From Azospirillaceae bacterium (GTDB taxonomy: Bacteria; Pseudomonadota; Alphaproteobacteria; Azospirillales; Azospirillaceae): 64,000 bases of DNA. Both the position numbers and the translations under genes were made by a program. The stretch lies in NCBI GenBank assembly GCA_028283825.1, contig JAPWJW010000001.1, positions 1,240,001-1,304,000 of the forward strand, in the 5' to 3' direction. The number at the start of each line of letters is the position of its first letter. Position 1 is the first letter of the stretch. The notes beneath the pieces were generated by a model that worked only from the letters and a program-made list of their open reading frames with translations, did not search any database and was not told the origin of the DNA. This document shows, piece after piece, positions 25,004 to 33,814 of this stretch.

Positions 25004-25854
25004 TCTGTCCACGCAAAGCCGTGATTGATCGTAAACGTCGTGCTTTCTAATCTTTATGGCCGGCAAGCCGGCGGCGCGTTGGGGTTGTGAGGTTCTGCCC
25101 CCAAATGGGGCCAGGGCCTGACCGCCCGCCAAGCGCCCGGGGATGAAACATCCCCGCGCATCGCTTGAGGTTTCGCACTGCACAAGAACTAGACCTCCAC
25201 CACCCCATTTATCGAGTTCATTATGCAGACGGGATTGGACAATTGGTCCAAGGGCGCTTGGCCGGAACACGTGTACGCGTGCGCGCGAGCGCCGCGCAGA
25301 CGGCCTAATTCACTGATTTGAAACGTATATTTTTGATGTGCCGAATGAACTGTCCATTTGGCTAATCTGTGACATGCATCACGCGTAGACCTGCCGCGCC
25401 CAGGGGGCAAACGCGGCTCTTGGTTAAAGGCTGCCCTTTCGGTCATCCGTGTGTCGAAACCGCCCTCCGATTCGGAATCTGCCAACACCACCAATGGTTT
25501 ATGGTTAGGGATTCGTTAACGGCCGTCCTGTCGCCCACAGGAGCGTTTCGGCAGTGCGGAATGCCTTTCCGGCCAGCATCCTTTTATAGTGTGCATGGGG
25601 TGTTGGACCCACCGTTGGGTGGTCGAGAAATTCTTGGAAGGTCGGCATTCCCGAAAAACCCAGCAGCAGCCCACTGCGGCCGCCCGTGGCCGGCAAGATA
25701 GGTAAATAATCCTGTCTTTTCAGCGGGATATTTCTATTTCTCCCGACTGCTGGCGTTGGCATACAGTGCCAGCTGCGGCATTCCGTGCCGCCCATAAGAC
25801 ATCGGGCCCGGCAGCGCATCCGGCATCCCCGATAACGAGGAGGAAAACGCCGTC
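25004..25854. other. 851-base gap upstream of cyoA
   Basis: Divergent promoter region for cyoABCD and the lipid-oxidation operon. It holds the 8-bp-stem inverted repeat at 25138-25156 and an AT-richer part around 25310-25370. Open frames up to about 110 codons have no recognisable domain. No clear FNR-type TTGAT-N4-ATCAA site was found. Confidence 0.5.
25138..25156. promoter_or_regulatory. Inverted repeat in the cyoA leader/promoter region
   Basis: CGGGGATG (25138-25145), spacer AAA, CATCCCCG (25149-25156) is a perfect dyad about 135 bases upstream of the cyoA start. It may be an operator for the oxidase operon; RegA would be a candidate because of its neighbourhood, but RegA sites are degenerate and this is not a recognised consensus. 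Confidence 0.35.
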
Positions 25855-26661
25855 ATGTCAGACACCCCGGCCGGGACCAGGACCAGCGTCCTGCACAACC
25901 TGTTCGACCTCAGCGGCCAGGTGGCCCTGATCACCGGTGGCTCACGCGGCTTGGGCCTGCAGATCGCGGAGGCGCTGGGCGAGTTCGGTGCCCATCCCGT
26001 GCTGGTGGCCCGCAAGACCGACGAACTGGATGCCGCCGTGGCCCATTTGGCGGCGCAGGGCATCGCCGCCAGTGCCATCCCCGCCGATCTCGGCCGGCAG
26101 GATGCCATGGCTCCGCTGGTGGAGCGGGTGATGGCCGCCCATGGCCGCATCGACGTGCTGGTCAACAACGCCGGCACCACCTGGGGGGCGCCGGCCCAGG
26201 ACCACACGCCCGAGCAGTGGGCCAAGGTGGTGGATCTGAACCTGAACGGCGTTTTCTTCCTGACCCAGGCGGTGGCGCGGGCCGCCATGCTGCCCCTGAA
26301 GCGCGGGCGCATCGTCAACGTGGCCTCCGTCGCCGGCCTTCAGGGTCACCATCCCAGCATGATGGGCACGGTGGCGTATGGCACCACCAAGGGCGCCGTC
26401 GTCAACCTGACCCGCGTGCTGGCGGCGGAGTGGGGACCGCACGGCATCGCCGTGAACGCCCTGGCGCCCGGCTTTTTCCCATCCAAGATGACGCGCGGCA
26501 CCCTGGCCCGGCATGAGGAGGCGCTGGTGACCGGCACGCCCCTGGGAAAACTGGGCAACGATAACGATCTGAAGGGGGCGGCCCTGCTGCTGGCGTCGGC
26601 CGCCGGCGGCCACATCACCGGCCAAATCCTGGCGGTGGACGGCGGCGCCGGAATCATCTGA
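25855..26661 (+). CDS. Short-chain dehydrogenase/reductase of a lipid-oxidation operon
   Basis: 268 residues of the classical SDR fold: cofactor loop TGGSRGLG, NNAG, catalytic Ser in VNVASVAGLQG and Y-x-x-x-K in YGTTKGAVVN. GAGGAGG precedes ATG 25855. Gluconate-5-dehydrogenase/3-hydroxyacyl-CoA-type reductases share this pattern, and the next two genes are an acyl-CoA dehydrogenase and a FadJ-like protein, so a 3-hydroxyacyl or branched hydroxy intermediate is a likely substrate. Cytoplasmic. Confidence 0.88.
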   Translation: MSDTPAGTRTSVLHNLFDLSGQVALITGGSRGLGLQIAEALGEFGAHPVLVARKTDELDAAVAHLAAQGIAASAIPADLGRQDAMAPLVERVMAAHGRIDVLVNNAGTTWGAPAQDHTPEQWAKVVDLNLNGVFFLTQAVARAAMLPLKRGRIVNVASVAGLQGHHPSMMGTVAYGTTKGAVVNLTRVLAAEWGPHGIAVNALAPGFFPSKMTRGTLARHEEALVTGTPLGKLGNDNDLKGAALLLASAAGGHITGQILAVDGGAGII

Positions 26662-26686
26662 CCCCCGAACCGGAGAGGACGTTTCC

Positions 26687-28516
26687 ATGAGCACGCCGCC
26701 GGTTCGCGCCTGTGACCTGAGTTTCCTGCTGCACGACTGGCTGGACCTGGCCGGCGTGCTGGCCTGGCCCCACTTCGCCGACCATAGTGTGGAGACGGTG
26801 GACGCGATGCTGGACGTCGCCGGCCATGTGGCGGCCGACACCTTCCTGCCCCATTACAAGGCGGCGGATCAAAGGGAACCGCAGTTGGTGGACGGCCAGG
26901 TGCGTATCCTGCCCGAGTTTCATCAGGCGCTGGCAGCCTTCGCCGAGGTCGGCATGTTCGCCGCCCCCTTCGACGCGGATGTGGGCGGCCTGCAACTGCC
27001 GCAGCTGGCCTACAGTGCCGCCATGGCCCAGTTCATGGCCGCCAACGTGGCGGCCGCGGCCTATCCCATGCTGACCGCCGGCAATGCCCGTCTGCTGGTC
27101 CACCATGCCAACGAGGCCCTGGTGCGGGCTTGCGCCCTGCCGCAGGTGGAGGGGCGTTTCTTCGGCACCATGTGCCTGTCGGAGCCGCAGGCCGGGTCGT
27201 CGCTGGCGGATGTCGCCACCCGGGCGGCACCAGACGGGGCGGATGGGCTGGGCGACCGCTATCGCCTGTTCGGCAACAAGATGTGGATATCGGGCGGCGA
27301 TCAGGACGCCAGCGCCAACATCATCCATCTGGTGCTGGCCAAGGTGCCGGGACCGGACGGCAAGCTGGTGGCCGGCACCCAGGGCATCTCCCTGTTCGCC
27401 GTGCCCAAGGTGCTGGTCGATGGGTCTGATTTCGCAGGCCAGCGCAACGACGTGGTCGTGGCCGGCCTGAACCACAAGATGGGTTATCGCGGCACCGCCA
27501 ACTGCCTGCTGAACTTCGGGGAGGGGGCCGCCCATCGGCCGGGCGGGCAGGCCGGGGCGGTGGGGTATCGTGTGGGCGGGGTGGGCCAGGGCCTGCCCAT
27601 CATGTTTCAGATGATGAATGAGGCGCGGGTGTCCGTCGGCCTGGGGGCCGCCATGTTGGGCTATCGCGGCTACCGCCTGGCGGTGGACTATGCCCGCGAC
27701 CGCCGGCAGGGTCGCCCGCCGGGGGCCCGGGGCGGCGCCCCCGTTCCCATCATCGACCATGCCGACGTGCGCCGCCTGCTGCTGGCGCAGAAGGCCTACG
27801 CCGAGGGCGCCCTGGCCCTGGTGCTCTATTGCGCTAGGCTGGTGGATGAGGAACGGCACGGGCCCGAGGCGGACCGTGCCGAAGCCGGCGGCCTGCTGGG
27901 CCTGCTGACACCCGTGGCCAAGACCTGGCCGTCGGAATGGGGCTTGGCCGCCAACGACCTGGCCATCCAGGTGCACGGTGGCTACGGCTATACCCGGGAT
28001 TTCGATGTGGAGCAGTTGTACCGCGACAACCGCCTGAACCCCATCCATGAAGGCACCACCGGCATCCAGGGACTGGACCTGATGGGCCGCAAGACCCTGC
28101 GCGACGATGGCGCCTCGCTGGCCACCCTGCGCCACCGGGTGGATGCCACGGTGCATCGGGCGCGGGAACTGCCGGCGCTGGCCGACTTCGCCCACGGCCT
28201 GGACGTGGCCTGGGCCCGCATTGGCGCCCTGGTGGACCATCTGAAGGTCGCCGGCAATGATGCCGCCAGCCTGGCGCAGGCCACCCCCTTCCTGTCCGCT
28301 TTCGGCCACGCCGTGGTGGCCTGGCTATGGCTGGATCAGGCTGTGGTGGCCGCCGGTCCAGGAGGCGAGGATGTGGATGAGCCCGCCTTCCGCGCCGGCA
28401 AGCTGGCCGCATGCCGTTTCTTCTTCGAGAATGAGGTGCCGCGCGTCGATGTCTGGCTGGACATCGTCGGCCGGCGCAGCAACCAGACCCTGACCCTCGA
28501 CACCGCCTGTTTCTGA
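26687..28516 (+). CDS. Acyl-CoA dehydrogenase (DmdC/FadE5-like, about 600 residues)
   Basis: 609 residues, typical of the long acyl-CoA dehydrogenase subfamily. FAD/substrate motifs are MCLSEPQAGSSLADV and NKMWISGG, and the C-terminal block is IQVHGGYGYTRDFDVEQLYR followed by NPIHEGTTGIQGLDLMGRK, where the Glu is the expected catalytic base. The family oxidises acyl-CoA or 3-methylmercaptopropionyl-CoA to the enoyl form. It is 25 bases after the SDR gene and followed by the hydratase/dehydrogenase, so the three encode successive beta-oxidation steps. No thiolase is in the window. Confidence 0.92.
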   Translation: MSTPPVRACDLSFLLHDWLDLAGVLAWPHFADHSVETVDAMLDVAGHVAADTFLPHYKAADQREPQLVDGQVRILPEFHQALAAFAEVGMFAAPFDADVGGLQLPQLAYSAAMAQFMAANVAAAAYPMLTAGNARLLVHHANEALVRACALPQVEGRFFGTMCLSEPQAGSSLADVATRAAPDGADGLGDRYRLFGNKMWISGGDQDASANIIHLVLAKVPGPDGKLVAGTQGISLFAVPKVLVDGSDFAGQRNDVVVAGLNHKMGYRGTANCLLNFGEGAAHRPGGQAGAVGYRVGGVGQGLPIMFQMMNEARVSVGLGAAMLGYRGYRLAVDYARDRRQGRPPGARGGAPVPIIDHADVRRLLLAQKAYAEGALALVLYCARLVDEERHGPEADRAEAGGLLGLLTPVAKTWPSEWGLAANDLAIQVHGGYGYTRDFDVEQLYRDNRLNPIHEGTTGIQGLDLMGRKTLRDDGASLATLRHRVDATVHRARELPALADFAHGLDVAWARIGALVDHLKVAGNDAASLAQATPFLSAFGHAVVAWLWLDQAVVAAGPGGEDVDEPAFRAGKLAACRFFFENEVPRVDVWLDIVGRRSNQTLTLDTACF

Positions 28517-28554
28517 CCCTTCCCCGCCCGTTTTGAACCAAAGGAGCGTTCCCG

Positions 28555-30639
28555 ATGCCGGTGCAATTCGAGCTGCGGGGTGGCGTCGCCGTCCTGACCC
28601 TGGACCGCCCGCCGGTCAACAGCTTCGATCTCGCCTTGCGCCAGGACCTGCGCGCGGCGCTGGCCCGGGCCATGGCCGATCCGGCGGTGCGGGCCGTGGT
28701 GTTGACCGGCGGCCCGCGCCATTTCTCCGCCGGCGCGGATATCGAGGAGTTCGCGTCCGCCACCCGGGGCGGCGCCATGGCGGCACCGACCTTGCCCGAC
28801 GTGATCGCCGATCTGGAGGGGGCGGCCAAGCCCGTGGTGGCCGCCATCGCCGGCACCTGCCTGGGCGGTGGGCTGGAGGTGGCGTTGGGCTGCCACCACC
28901 GTGTGGCGGCGGCCAACGCCAGCCTGGGCCTGCCCGAGGTGAAGCTGGGCATCCTGCCCGGTGCCGGCGGCACCCAGCGCTTGCCCCGCGCCATCGGGGT
29001 GAAGGCGGCACTGGACATGATCCTGTCGGGCACGCCGGTTTCGGCCGCCAAGGCCGCCCAGCTCAGCTTGGTCACCCTTGCCGCCGGCGACCTGCTGGAC
29101 GATGCCGTGGCCGTGGCGGCGCAGGCGGCCAAGGACGATGCCCGTCCCCGCCTGTCCATGCGGCATGCGGTCTTGGCGGAGGACACCAGCGCCGACTGGT
29201 TCCAGCGTCAGGCGGATGGGCTGAAGCGCCAGCTGCCGGCACCATTGGCCTGCATCGACGCGGTGCGGGCGGCGGTGGAGCGCCCCTTCGGCGAGGGCCT
29301 GCTGAAGGAATTCGCCCTGTTCCGCGAGCTGATGGCGACACCGGAGTCCAAGGCCCTGCAATACGCCTTCTTCGCGGAACGACGCGCCGCCCGCATCGAG
29401 GGCCTGGGCGCGGACGTGAAGCCGCGCGACATCCGGCGCGTGGCGGTCATCGGCGCCGGCACCATGGGCCACGGCATCGCCACCGTGGCGGCCAATGCCG
29501 GGCTGGAGGTCATCCTGCTGGACCGCGACCAGGCGGCGGTGGACAAGGGCCTGGCCGCCATCACCAAGGGTTATGACGCCGCGGTATCCAAGGGCCGCAT
29601 GGATGGGGCGGAGCGCGACCGCCGCCTGGGCCGCCTGCACACCGCCACCGACCTGGCGGCCACCGCTGCCGTGGATCTGGTGATCGAGGCGGTGTTCGAG
29701 AACATGGCCGTGAAGCAGGACATCTTCCGCACCCTGGACGATGTGTGCGAGCCGGACACCATCCTGGCCAGCAACACCTCCACCCTGGATCTGGACGCCA
29801 TTGCCGCCGTCACCCGCCGGCCGGAAAGCGTGGTGGGACTGCACTTTTTCAGCCCGGCGCCGGTGATGCGCCTGCTGGAGGTGGTGCGGGGCGCCAAGAC
29901 CGATCCGGCGGTGCTGGCCACCGCCATGGCGCTGTCCCGCCGCCTGGGCAAGGTCGGGGTGGTGGCCGGGGTCTGCAACGGTTTCATCGGCAACCGCATG
30001 ATCGAGGAGTATCTGCGCCAGGCCTATTTCCTGGTGGATGAGGGCCTGCTGCCCTGGCAGGTGGATGGCGCCCTGGAACGCTGGGGCATGGCCATGGGGC
30101 CCTTCGCCATGATGGATCTGGCGGGCAACGACATCGGCCGGGCCATCCGCGCCGGCCGGGCGGCCGCCGGCGACGCCCGGCCCTATTCCGCCTTCGCCGA
30201 CAGGATCTGCGACCTGGGCCGCTTCGGCCAGAAAACGGGCAAGGGGTTCTACCAGTATGATCCGGCAACCCGGGCGCGGGAGACCGATCCGGAGGTCGAC
30301 GAACTGGCCCGTGTCCATGCCAAGGGGATCGGCCTGCCGCCGCGCGTCATCGGCGATGACGAGGTGGTGGCCCGCTGCATCCTGGCGCTGGCCAATGAGG
30401 GCGCGGCGCTGCTGGGCGAGGGCATCGCCCAGCGCGCGTCCGACATCGATGTCGTCTATCTCAACGGCTATGGCTTCCCGGCGCACCGGGGTGGGCCGAT
30501 GTTCTACGCCGACAGCCTGGGGCTGGAGACGGCGCTGCGCCTGATGGAAGGTTTCCTGGGCGGCTACCAGGGCCAGTTCTGGACGCCTGCCCGCCTGCTG
30601 TGGGAAAAGGCCAGCGGCGGCGGCCGCCTGACGGCATGA
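28555..30639 (+). CDS. Enoyl-CoA hydratase / 3-hydroxyacyl-CoA dehydrogenase (FadJ/FadB-like)
   Basis: 694 residues, the normal size of bifunctional alpha subunits. The N-terminal crotonase half has HFSAGADIEEFA and the oxyanion/catalytic stretch LPEVKLGILPGAGGTQRLPR; the C-terminal half has the NAD loop VIGAGTMGHGIA, GLHFFSPAPVMRLLEVV and GNRMIEEYLRQAYF. AAGGAG lies about 9 bases before ATG. It hydrates enoyl-CoA and oxidises the hydroxyacyl-CoA in fatty-acid or branched-chain acid breakdown. Last gene of the operon, meeting the sulfotransferase tail to tail with a 3-base gap. Confidence 0.95.
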   Translation: MPVQFELRGGVAVLTLDRPPVNSFDLALRQDLRAALARAMADPAVRAVVLTGGPRHFSAGADIEEFASATRGGAMAAPTLPDVIADLEGAAKPVVAAIAGTCLGGGLEVALGCHHRVAAANASLGLPEVKLGILPGAGGTQRLPRAIGVKAALDMILSGTPVSAAKAAQLSLVTLAAGDLLDDAVAVAAQAAKDDARPRLSMRHAVLAEDTSADWFQRQADGLKRQLPAPLACIDAVRAAVERPFGEGLLKEFALFRELMATPESKALQYAFFAERRAARIEGLGADVKPRDIRRVAVIGAGTMGHGIATVAANAGLEVILLDRDQAAVDKGLAAITKGYDAAVSKGRMDGAERDRRLGRLHTATDLAATAAVDLVIEAVFENMAVKQDIFRTLDDVCEPDTILASNTSTLDLDAIAAVTRRPESVVGLHFFSPAPVMRLLEVVRGAKTDPAVLATAMALSRRLGKVGVVAGVCNGFIGNRMIEEYLRQAYFLVDEGLLPWQVDGALERWGMAMGPFAMMDLAGNDIGRAIRAGRAAAGDARPYSAFADRICDLGRFGQKTGKGFYQYDPATRARETDPEVDELARVHAKGIGLPPRVIGDDEVVARCILALANEGAALLGEGIAQRASDIDVVYLNGYGFPAHRGGPMFYADSLGLETALRLMEGFLGGYQGQFWTPARLLWEKASGGGRLTA

Positions 30640-30642
30640 GCA

Positions 30643-31896
30643 TCAGCCCAGCATGCGCAGGGTCAGCACGGAGAGGGCGAGGTGCACGGCCCGCCGCGCC
30701 ATGGGCCAGGATTGGAAGAAGGCGCGCAGCGGCCGGGTGATGCGCCAGGATGTGCTGTTCTCCATGGCGGCCAGCCTGGCCTTCAACCGGCGGGCGTTCA
30801 CCAGGCCCTGGCGCAACTGTGGCGTGGCGGCTGGTGCGGCACGTACCTCCGGACCGGCCGGGGCCTCGGTCAGCACGTCGTTCAGGATGCGGACCTCATG
30901 GACCAGCATCTGCGCCCGGGCGTCGATGGTCGACAGACTCTGGGTCAGGGTGGCGATCTGATGCGCCTGTTCCTCCACCTGATGGTTCAGGATGCCCAGC
31001 GCCCTGTCCATGCGGCCCATGTAGGTGAAGGCGGGGCGCAGGCGGTCGAAAGCCTGGGTCAGGCTGGCCAGGGTGGCGATGGCGGCCGGTGCTTCCGGTG
31101 AAAGCTCGTCCTGCGCCAAGCGATGCAGCAGGGTGTGGGCAACCGTCACCTCCTGCGGGACCGACCGTTCCAGCCGCAGATCCTCGGCATCGAAGGTGCT
31201 GTGGCGCAGTTCTTCCGTCAGAAAGTCGCGGGCGTAGCGTTCAGCCTCTTCCACATTCAGGGGTAGGCCCAGGCCATCGGCCAGGCGCCGCAGTTGCGGC
31301 AGCGGGTCGGCCATCAGGGTGTCGTATTCGACGATGACGCGGGCGTGGCCGGCGCTGTGGTGCAGGGCCGCCAGCATGTGGCCCTGCCACAGATAATGGC
31401 TCTTCTCCGCCGGGAAGCTGTCGCGCCGGCGCAGCGACGCCGCCACGCTGACGGGGTTGCGCACCGCGATGACATAGGCGGCGTCCAGGCACAGATGCGC
31501 GAAGACGGCCTTCCAGAAGGGCAGCAGCCGCGCCATGCGCGGATCCTTCATGGCGAAGACGCGGCCCTCCTTCAGCTTGCGTCGCAACAGAGTGGCCGCT
31601 TCCAGCATCAGGTCGGCGGTAGCCTCGCCGGTCAGTTGTTCATCGGGGATGCTGGTGATGGTGTGCCAACTATGGCCGAAGCGGGCCAGCAACTGGTCGT
31701 TCAGCGCCACCACCTCCGTATCTTCCCAGTAGCCACGCCGGTTGCCCTCGTTCGGTGGCATCAAGCTGTCGCCCAGATCCACGCCCAAGGTCAAAAGTCC
31801 GCGCGTGAGCGCGCTGGTGCCGCAGCGGTGCATGCCTAGCAGGACGACGATGCGGCGGGATTCGGAAGCGGGGATGGGGGGCTGCTGTCCGGTCAT
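30643..31896 (-). CDS. Sulfotransferase-family protein with glycan-locus C-terminal tail
   Basis: 417 residues from ATG 31896. The PAPS-binding-type loop IVVLLGMHRCGTSALTRGL and the 3'-phosphate region AYVIAVRNPVSVAASLRRR identify a sulfotransferase-like P-loop protein. The C-terminus holds a coiled-coil segment and the motif NSTSWRITRPLRAF, frequent at the end of bacterial glycosyltransferases and other glycan enzymes. A start at 31989 would add 31 residues without clear support. It may sulfate a surface glycan; the sulfatase at 5070 would act in reverse. Both roles are inferred. Confidence 0.8.
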   Translation of the reverse strand: MTGQQPPIPASESRRIVVLLGMHRCGTSALTRGLLTLGVDLGDSLMPPNEGNRRGYWEDTEVVALNDQLLARFGHSWHTITSIPDEQLTGEATADLMLEAATLLRRKLKEGRVFAMKDPRMARLLPFWKAVFAHLCLDAAYVIAVRNPVSVAASLRRRDSFPAEKSHYLWQGHMLAALHHSAGHARVIVEYDTLMADPLPQLRRLADGLGLPLNVEEAERYARDFLTEELRHSTFDAEDLRLERSVPQEVTVAHTLLHRLAQDELSPEAPAAIATLASLTQAFDRLRPAFTYMGRMDRALGILNHQVEEQAHQIATLTQSLSTIDARAQMLVHEVRILNDVLTEAPAGPEVRAAPAATPQLRQGLVNARRLKARLAAMENSTSWRITRPLRAFFQSWPMARRAVHLALSVLTLRMLG

Positions 31897-32473
31897 GAAA
31901 GGGTTCCACAGGTCTCGGGCACCACCGGACGGGCTGAAACTTTCCCGGGTGTGGGCGGGCGACGGGGTGGCAGGTGGTTGAGGTTGCATTTCAGGATGGG
32001 AAACATGGACCAGCTCAATCGCCCGTGGGACAGGCTGTATGCGTTCAGAATCCCGGTAATGCTGTTAAGAACACATTCAGGGCCGATCATGATCCCACCC
32101 TTTCCGACATATGGTGTTGGTGCCTCCTTTGATCCTACTGACACGGCGATGGAGAGTTTTTCCTGTCTCCGGCATTTGGCATAGTCTGGATTTCCGATCA
32201 TTGGCCTGGTTGGTCGGGTTGGAAACGGGCCTATATTTATGCAACCAACTCACCGTCACGTGACTGACACGTAAAGGGGATATCGGGCCTTGCGGCCGCC
32301 GTTGCCAGCGTGGCGTTTTAACGCGGTCCGGCGGTTGCCGCCTCCACCCTACGTCAAACGCCCCATACCCCGTTGTGGGGCCCGTCCTTAGCCTGAGGCC
32401 TGTAAACGCCGCCCCCGCCAAAAGGGCGGTGTCCAGGGAACAAACGGCACAATCAGACGGGAAGGGGATGGTG
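31897..32473. other. 577-base gap upstream of urtA
   Basis: Divergent control region of the sulfotransferase and urt genes. A perfect palindrome TCACGTGA lies at 32256-32263 with another TGACACGT next to it. I saw no sigma-54 type TGGCAC-N5-TTGC element, which would have been expected under NtrC control, and no gene. Confidence 0.45.
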
Positions 32474-33673
32474 ATGAGGGGGATGTACAAGCCGGCCGGC
32501 CTTGCGGCCCTGTTGCTGGCGGCGACCAGCCTGGCGCCGGTGGCGAACGCCGCCGACACCGTGAAGGTGGGCGTGCTGCAATCGCTGACCGGCACCATGG
32601 CCATCAGCGAGGTGACGGTGAAGAACGCCGAAATCCTGGCGATTGAGGAGATCAACGCCGCCGGTGGCGTGCTGGGGAAGAAGATCGAGCCGGTGGTGGA
32701 GGATGGCGCCTCCGACCCCGCGATCTTCGCGCAGAAGGCCACCAAGCTGGTGCAGGACGGCGGTGTGGTCACCGTGTTCGGCGGGTGGACGTCGGCCAGC
32801 CGCAAGGCCATGCTGCCGGTGTTCCAGAAGCTGAAAAGCCTGCTGTGGTACCCGGTCCAGTTCGAGGGCAACGAATGTTCGCCCAACATCCTGTATTCCG
32901 GCGCCCAGCCCAACCAGCAGATCCTGCCCGCCCTGCAATGGGCGGTGGAGAAGGGCTACAAAAGCTATTTCCTGATCGGTTCGGACTACGTTTTCCCACG
33001 CACCGCCAACCTGATCCTGAAGAAGCATATCGAGAACGATAAGCTGAAGGTGGCGGGTGAGGAATACGTGCCCCTGGGCGGCACCGACTTCAGCGCCGTC
33101 ATCGCCAAGGTGCAGGCTGCCAAGCCCGACATCATCTTCAGCACGCTCAATGGCGACAGCAACGTCAGCTTCTTCAAGCAGATGGCCGCCGCCGGCCTGC
33201 CCTCCGCCAAGCTGCCCGTCATGTCGTTCAGCATTGGTGAGCAGGAGGCCGTGGCCATGGGCCCCAGCCTGGTGGAAGGCAGCTTTGCGGCCTGGAACTA
33301 TTTCCAGAGCCTGGACACCCCCGCCAACAAGAAGTTCGTGGCAGCCTACCAGGCCAAGTTCGGCGTCGGTGCCGCCGTCACCGACCCCATGGTCCATGGC
33401 TATGTCGATGTCTATGCCTGGAAGGCGGCGGTGGAGAAGGCCGGCAGCTTCGACCCCGACAAGGTTCGGGCGGCGGCCGTGTCCTTGGACTATCTGGACA
33501 CCGCCATGGGCAAGGTGAAGTTCGCCGCCAACCAGAGCCTGGTGCAGACCGGCTATATCGGCCAACTGGACCCGACCGGCCAGTTCAAGATCATCTGGCA
33601 GTCCAAGGGCGACATCGCCCCCGACCCCTACGACCCCCTGGTCTTCCCGGGCAAGAAGTGTCCGGCGTCCTGA
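32474..33673 (+). CDS. urtA: Urea/short-chain amide ABC transporter, substrate-binding protein
   Basis: 399 residues: signal peptide (GLAALLLAATSLAPVANA) and a type-1 periplasmic binding protein closely matching UrtA/FmdD (VGVLQSLTGTMAISEVTVKN, FGGWTSASRKAMLPVFQ, LLWYPVQFEGNECSPN, YSGAQPNQQ). These residues form the urea pocket in the family. ATG 32474 has GGAAGGGG about 6 bases upstream; ATG 32468 and 32483 are alternatives. First gene of urtABCDE, but separated from urtB by 141 bases containing structured element B. Confidence 0.93.
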   Translation: MRGMYKPAGLAALLLAATSLAPVANAADTVKVGVLQSLTGTMAISEVTVKNAEILAIEEINAAGGVLGKKIEPVVEDGASDPAIFAQKATKLVQDGGVVTVFGGWTSASRKAMLPVFQKLKSLLWYPVQFEGNECSPNILYSGAQPNQQILPALQWAVEKGYKSYFLIGSDYVFPRTANLILKKHIENDKLKVAGEEYVPLGGTDFSAVIAKVQAAKPDIIFSTLNGDSNVSFFKQMAAAGLPSAKLPVMSFSIGEQEAVAMGPSLVEGSFAAWNYFQSLDTPANKKFVAAYQAKFGVGAAVTDPMVHGYVDVYAWKAAVEKAGSFDPDKVRAAAVSLDYLDTAMGKVKFAANQSLVQTGYIGQLDPTGQFKIIWQSKGDIAPDPYDPLVFPGKKCPAS

Positions 33674-33684
33674 TCCGGAATGCC

Positions 33685-33806
33685 AACGAGGTGAGGATCT
33701 GCCTCACCTCGTTGTAGGACGCGACCGCGTCCGCCGGAGCGAGCACCGCAGGGCGCAGTGAGGATAGCCAAGGCCACGGATGTGGCCGCCCGGCGCTTGA
33801 GGGAGC
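33685..33806 (+). repeat. Three-hairpin structured repeat element, copy B, in the urtA-urtB gap
   Basis: Hairpin I: AACGAGGTGAGG (33685-33696) with CCTCACCTCGTT (33702-33713). Hairpin II: GGACGC, loop GACC, GCGTCC (33717-33732), then GCCGGAG. A 32-base segment includes GAGGATAGCC. Hairpin III: GGCCAC, loop GGAT, GTGGCC (33772-33787), then GCCCGGCGCTTGAGGGAGC. Compared with copy A, the loops and flanks are the same and stem bases change in pairs. The last block GAGGGAGC is the ribosome binding site of urtB (ATG 33815), so folding could affect urtB translation; hairpin I may also end or protect the urtA message. Confidence 0.78.
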
Positions 33807-33814
33807 AAGACATC

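Noticed and set aside
25004-25200. FNR-type box upstream of cyoA
   Set aside because: Only partial matches such as TTGATCGTAAACG were seen; the second half-site is missing.
25505-25819. Possible 104-codon minus-strand gene upstream of the SDR operon
   Set aside because: No domain or clear start; part of the sequence overlaps the SDR operon promoter region. It cannot be excluded but is unsupported.
28336-30486. 716-codon open frame on minus opposite the FadJ-like gene
   Set aside because: Antisense shadow; the plus-strand protein has both enzymatic halves and a good ribosome binding site.
32231-32470. Sigma-54/NtrC promoter for the urt operon
   Set aside because: Expected for nitrogen scavenging, but no TGGCAC-N5-TTGC type element was found in the upstream gap.
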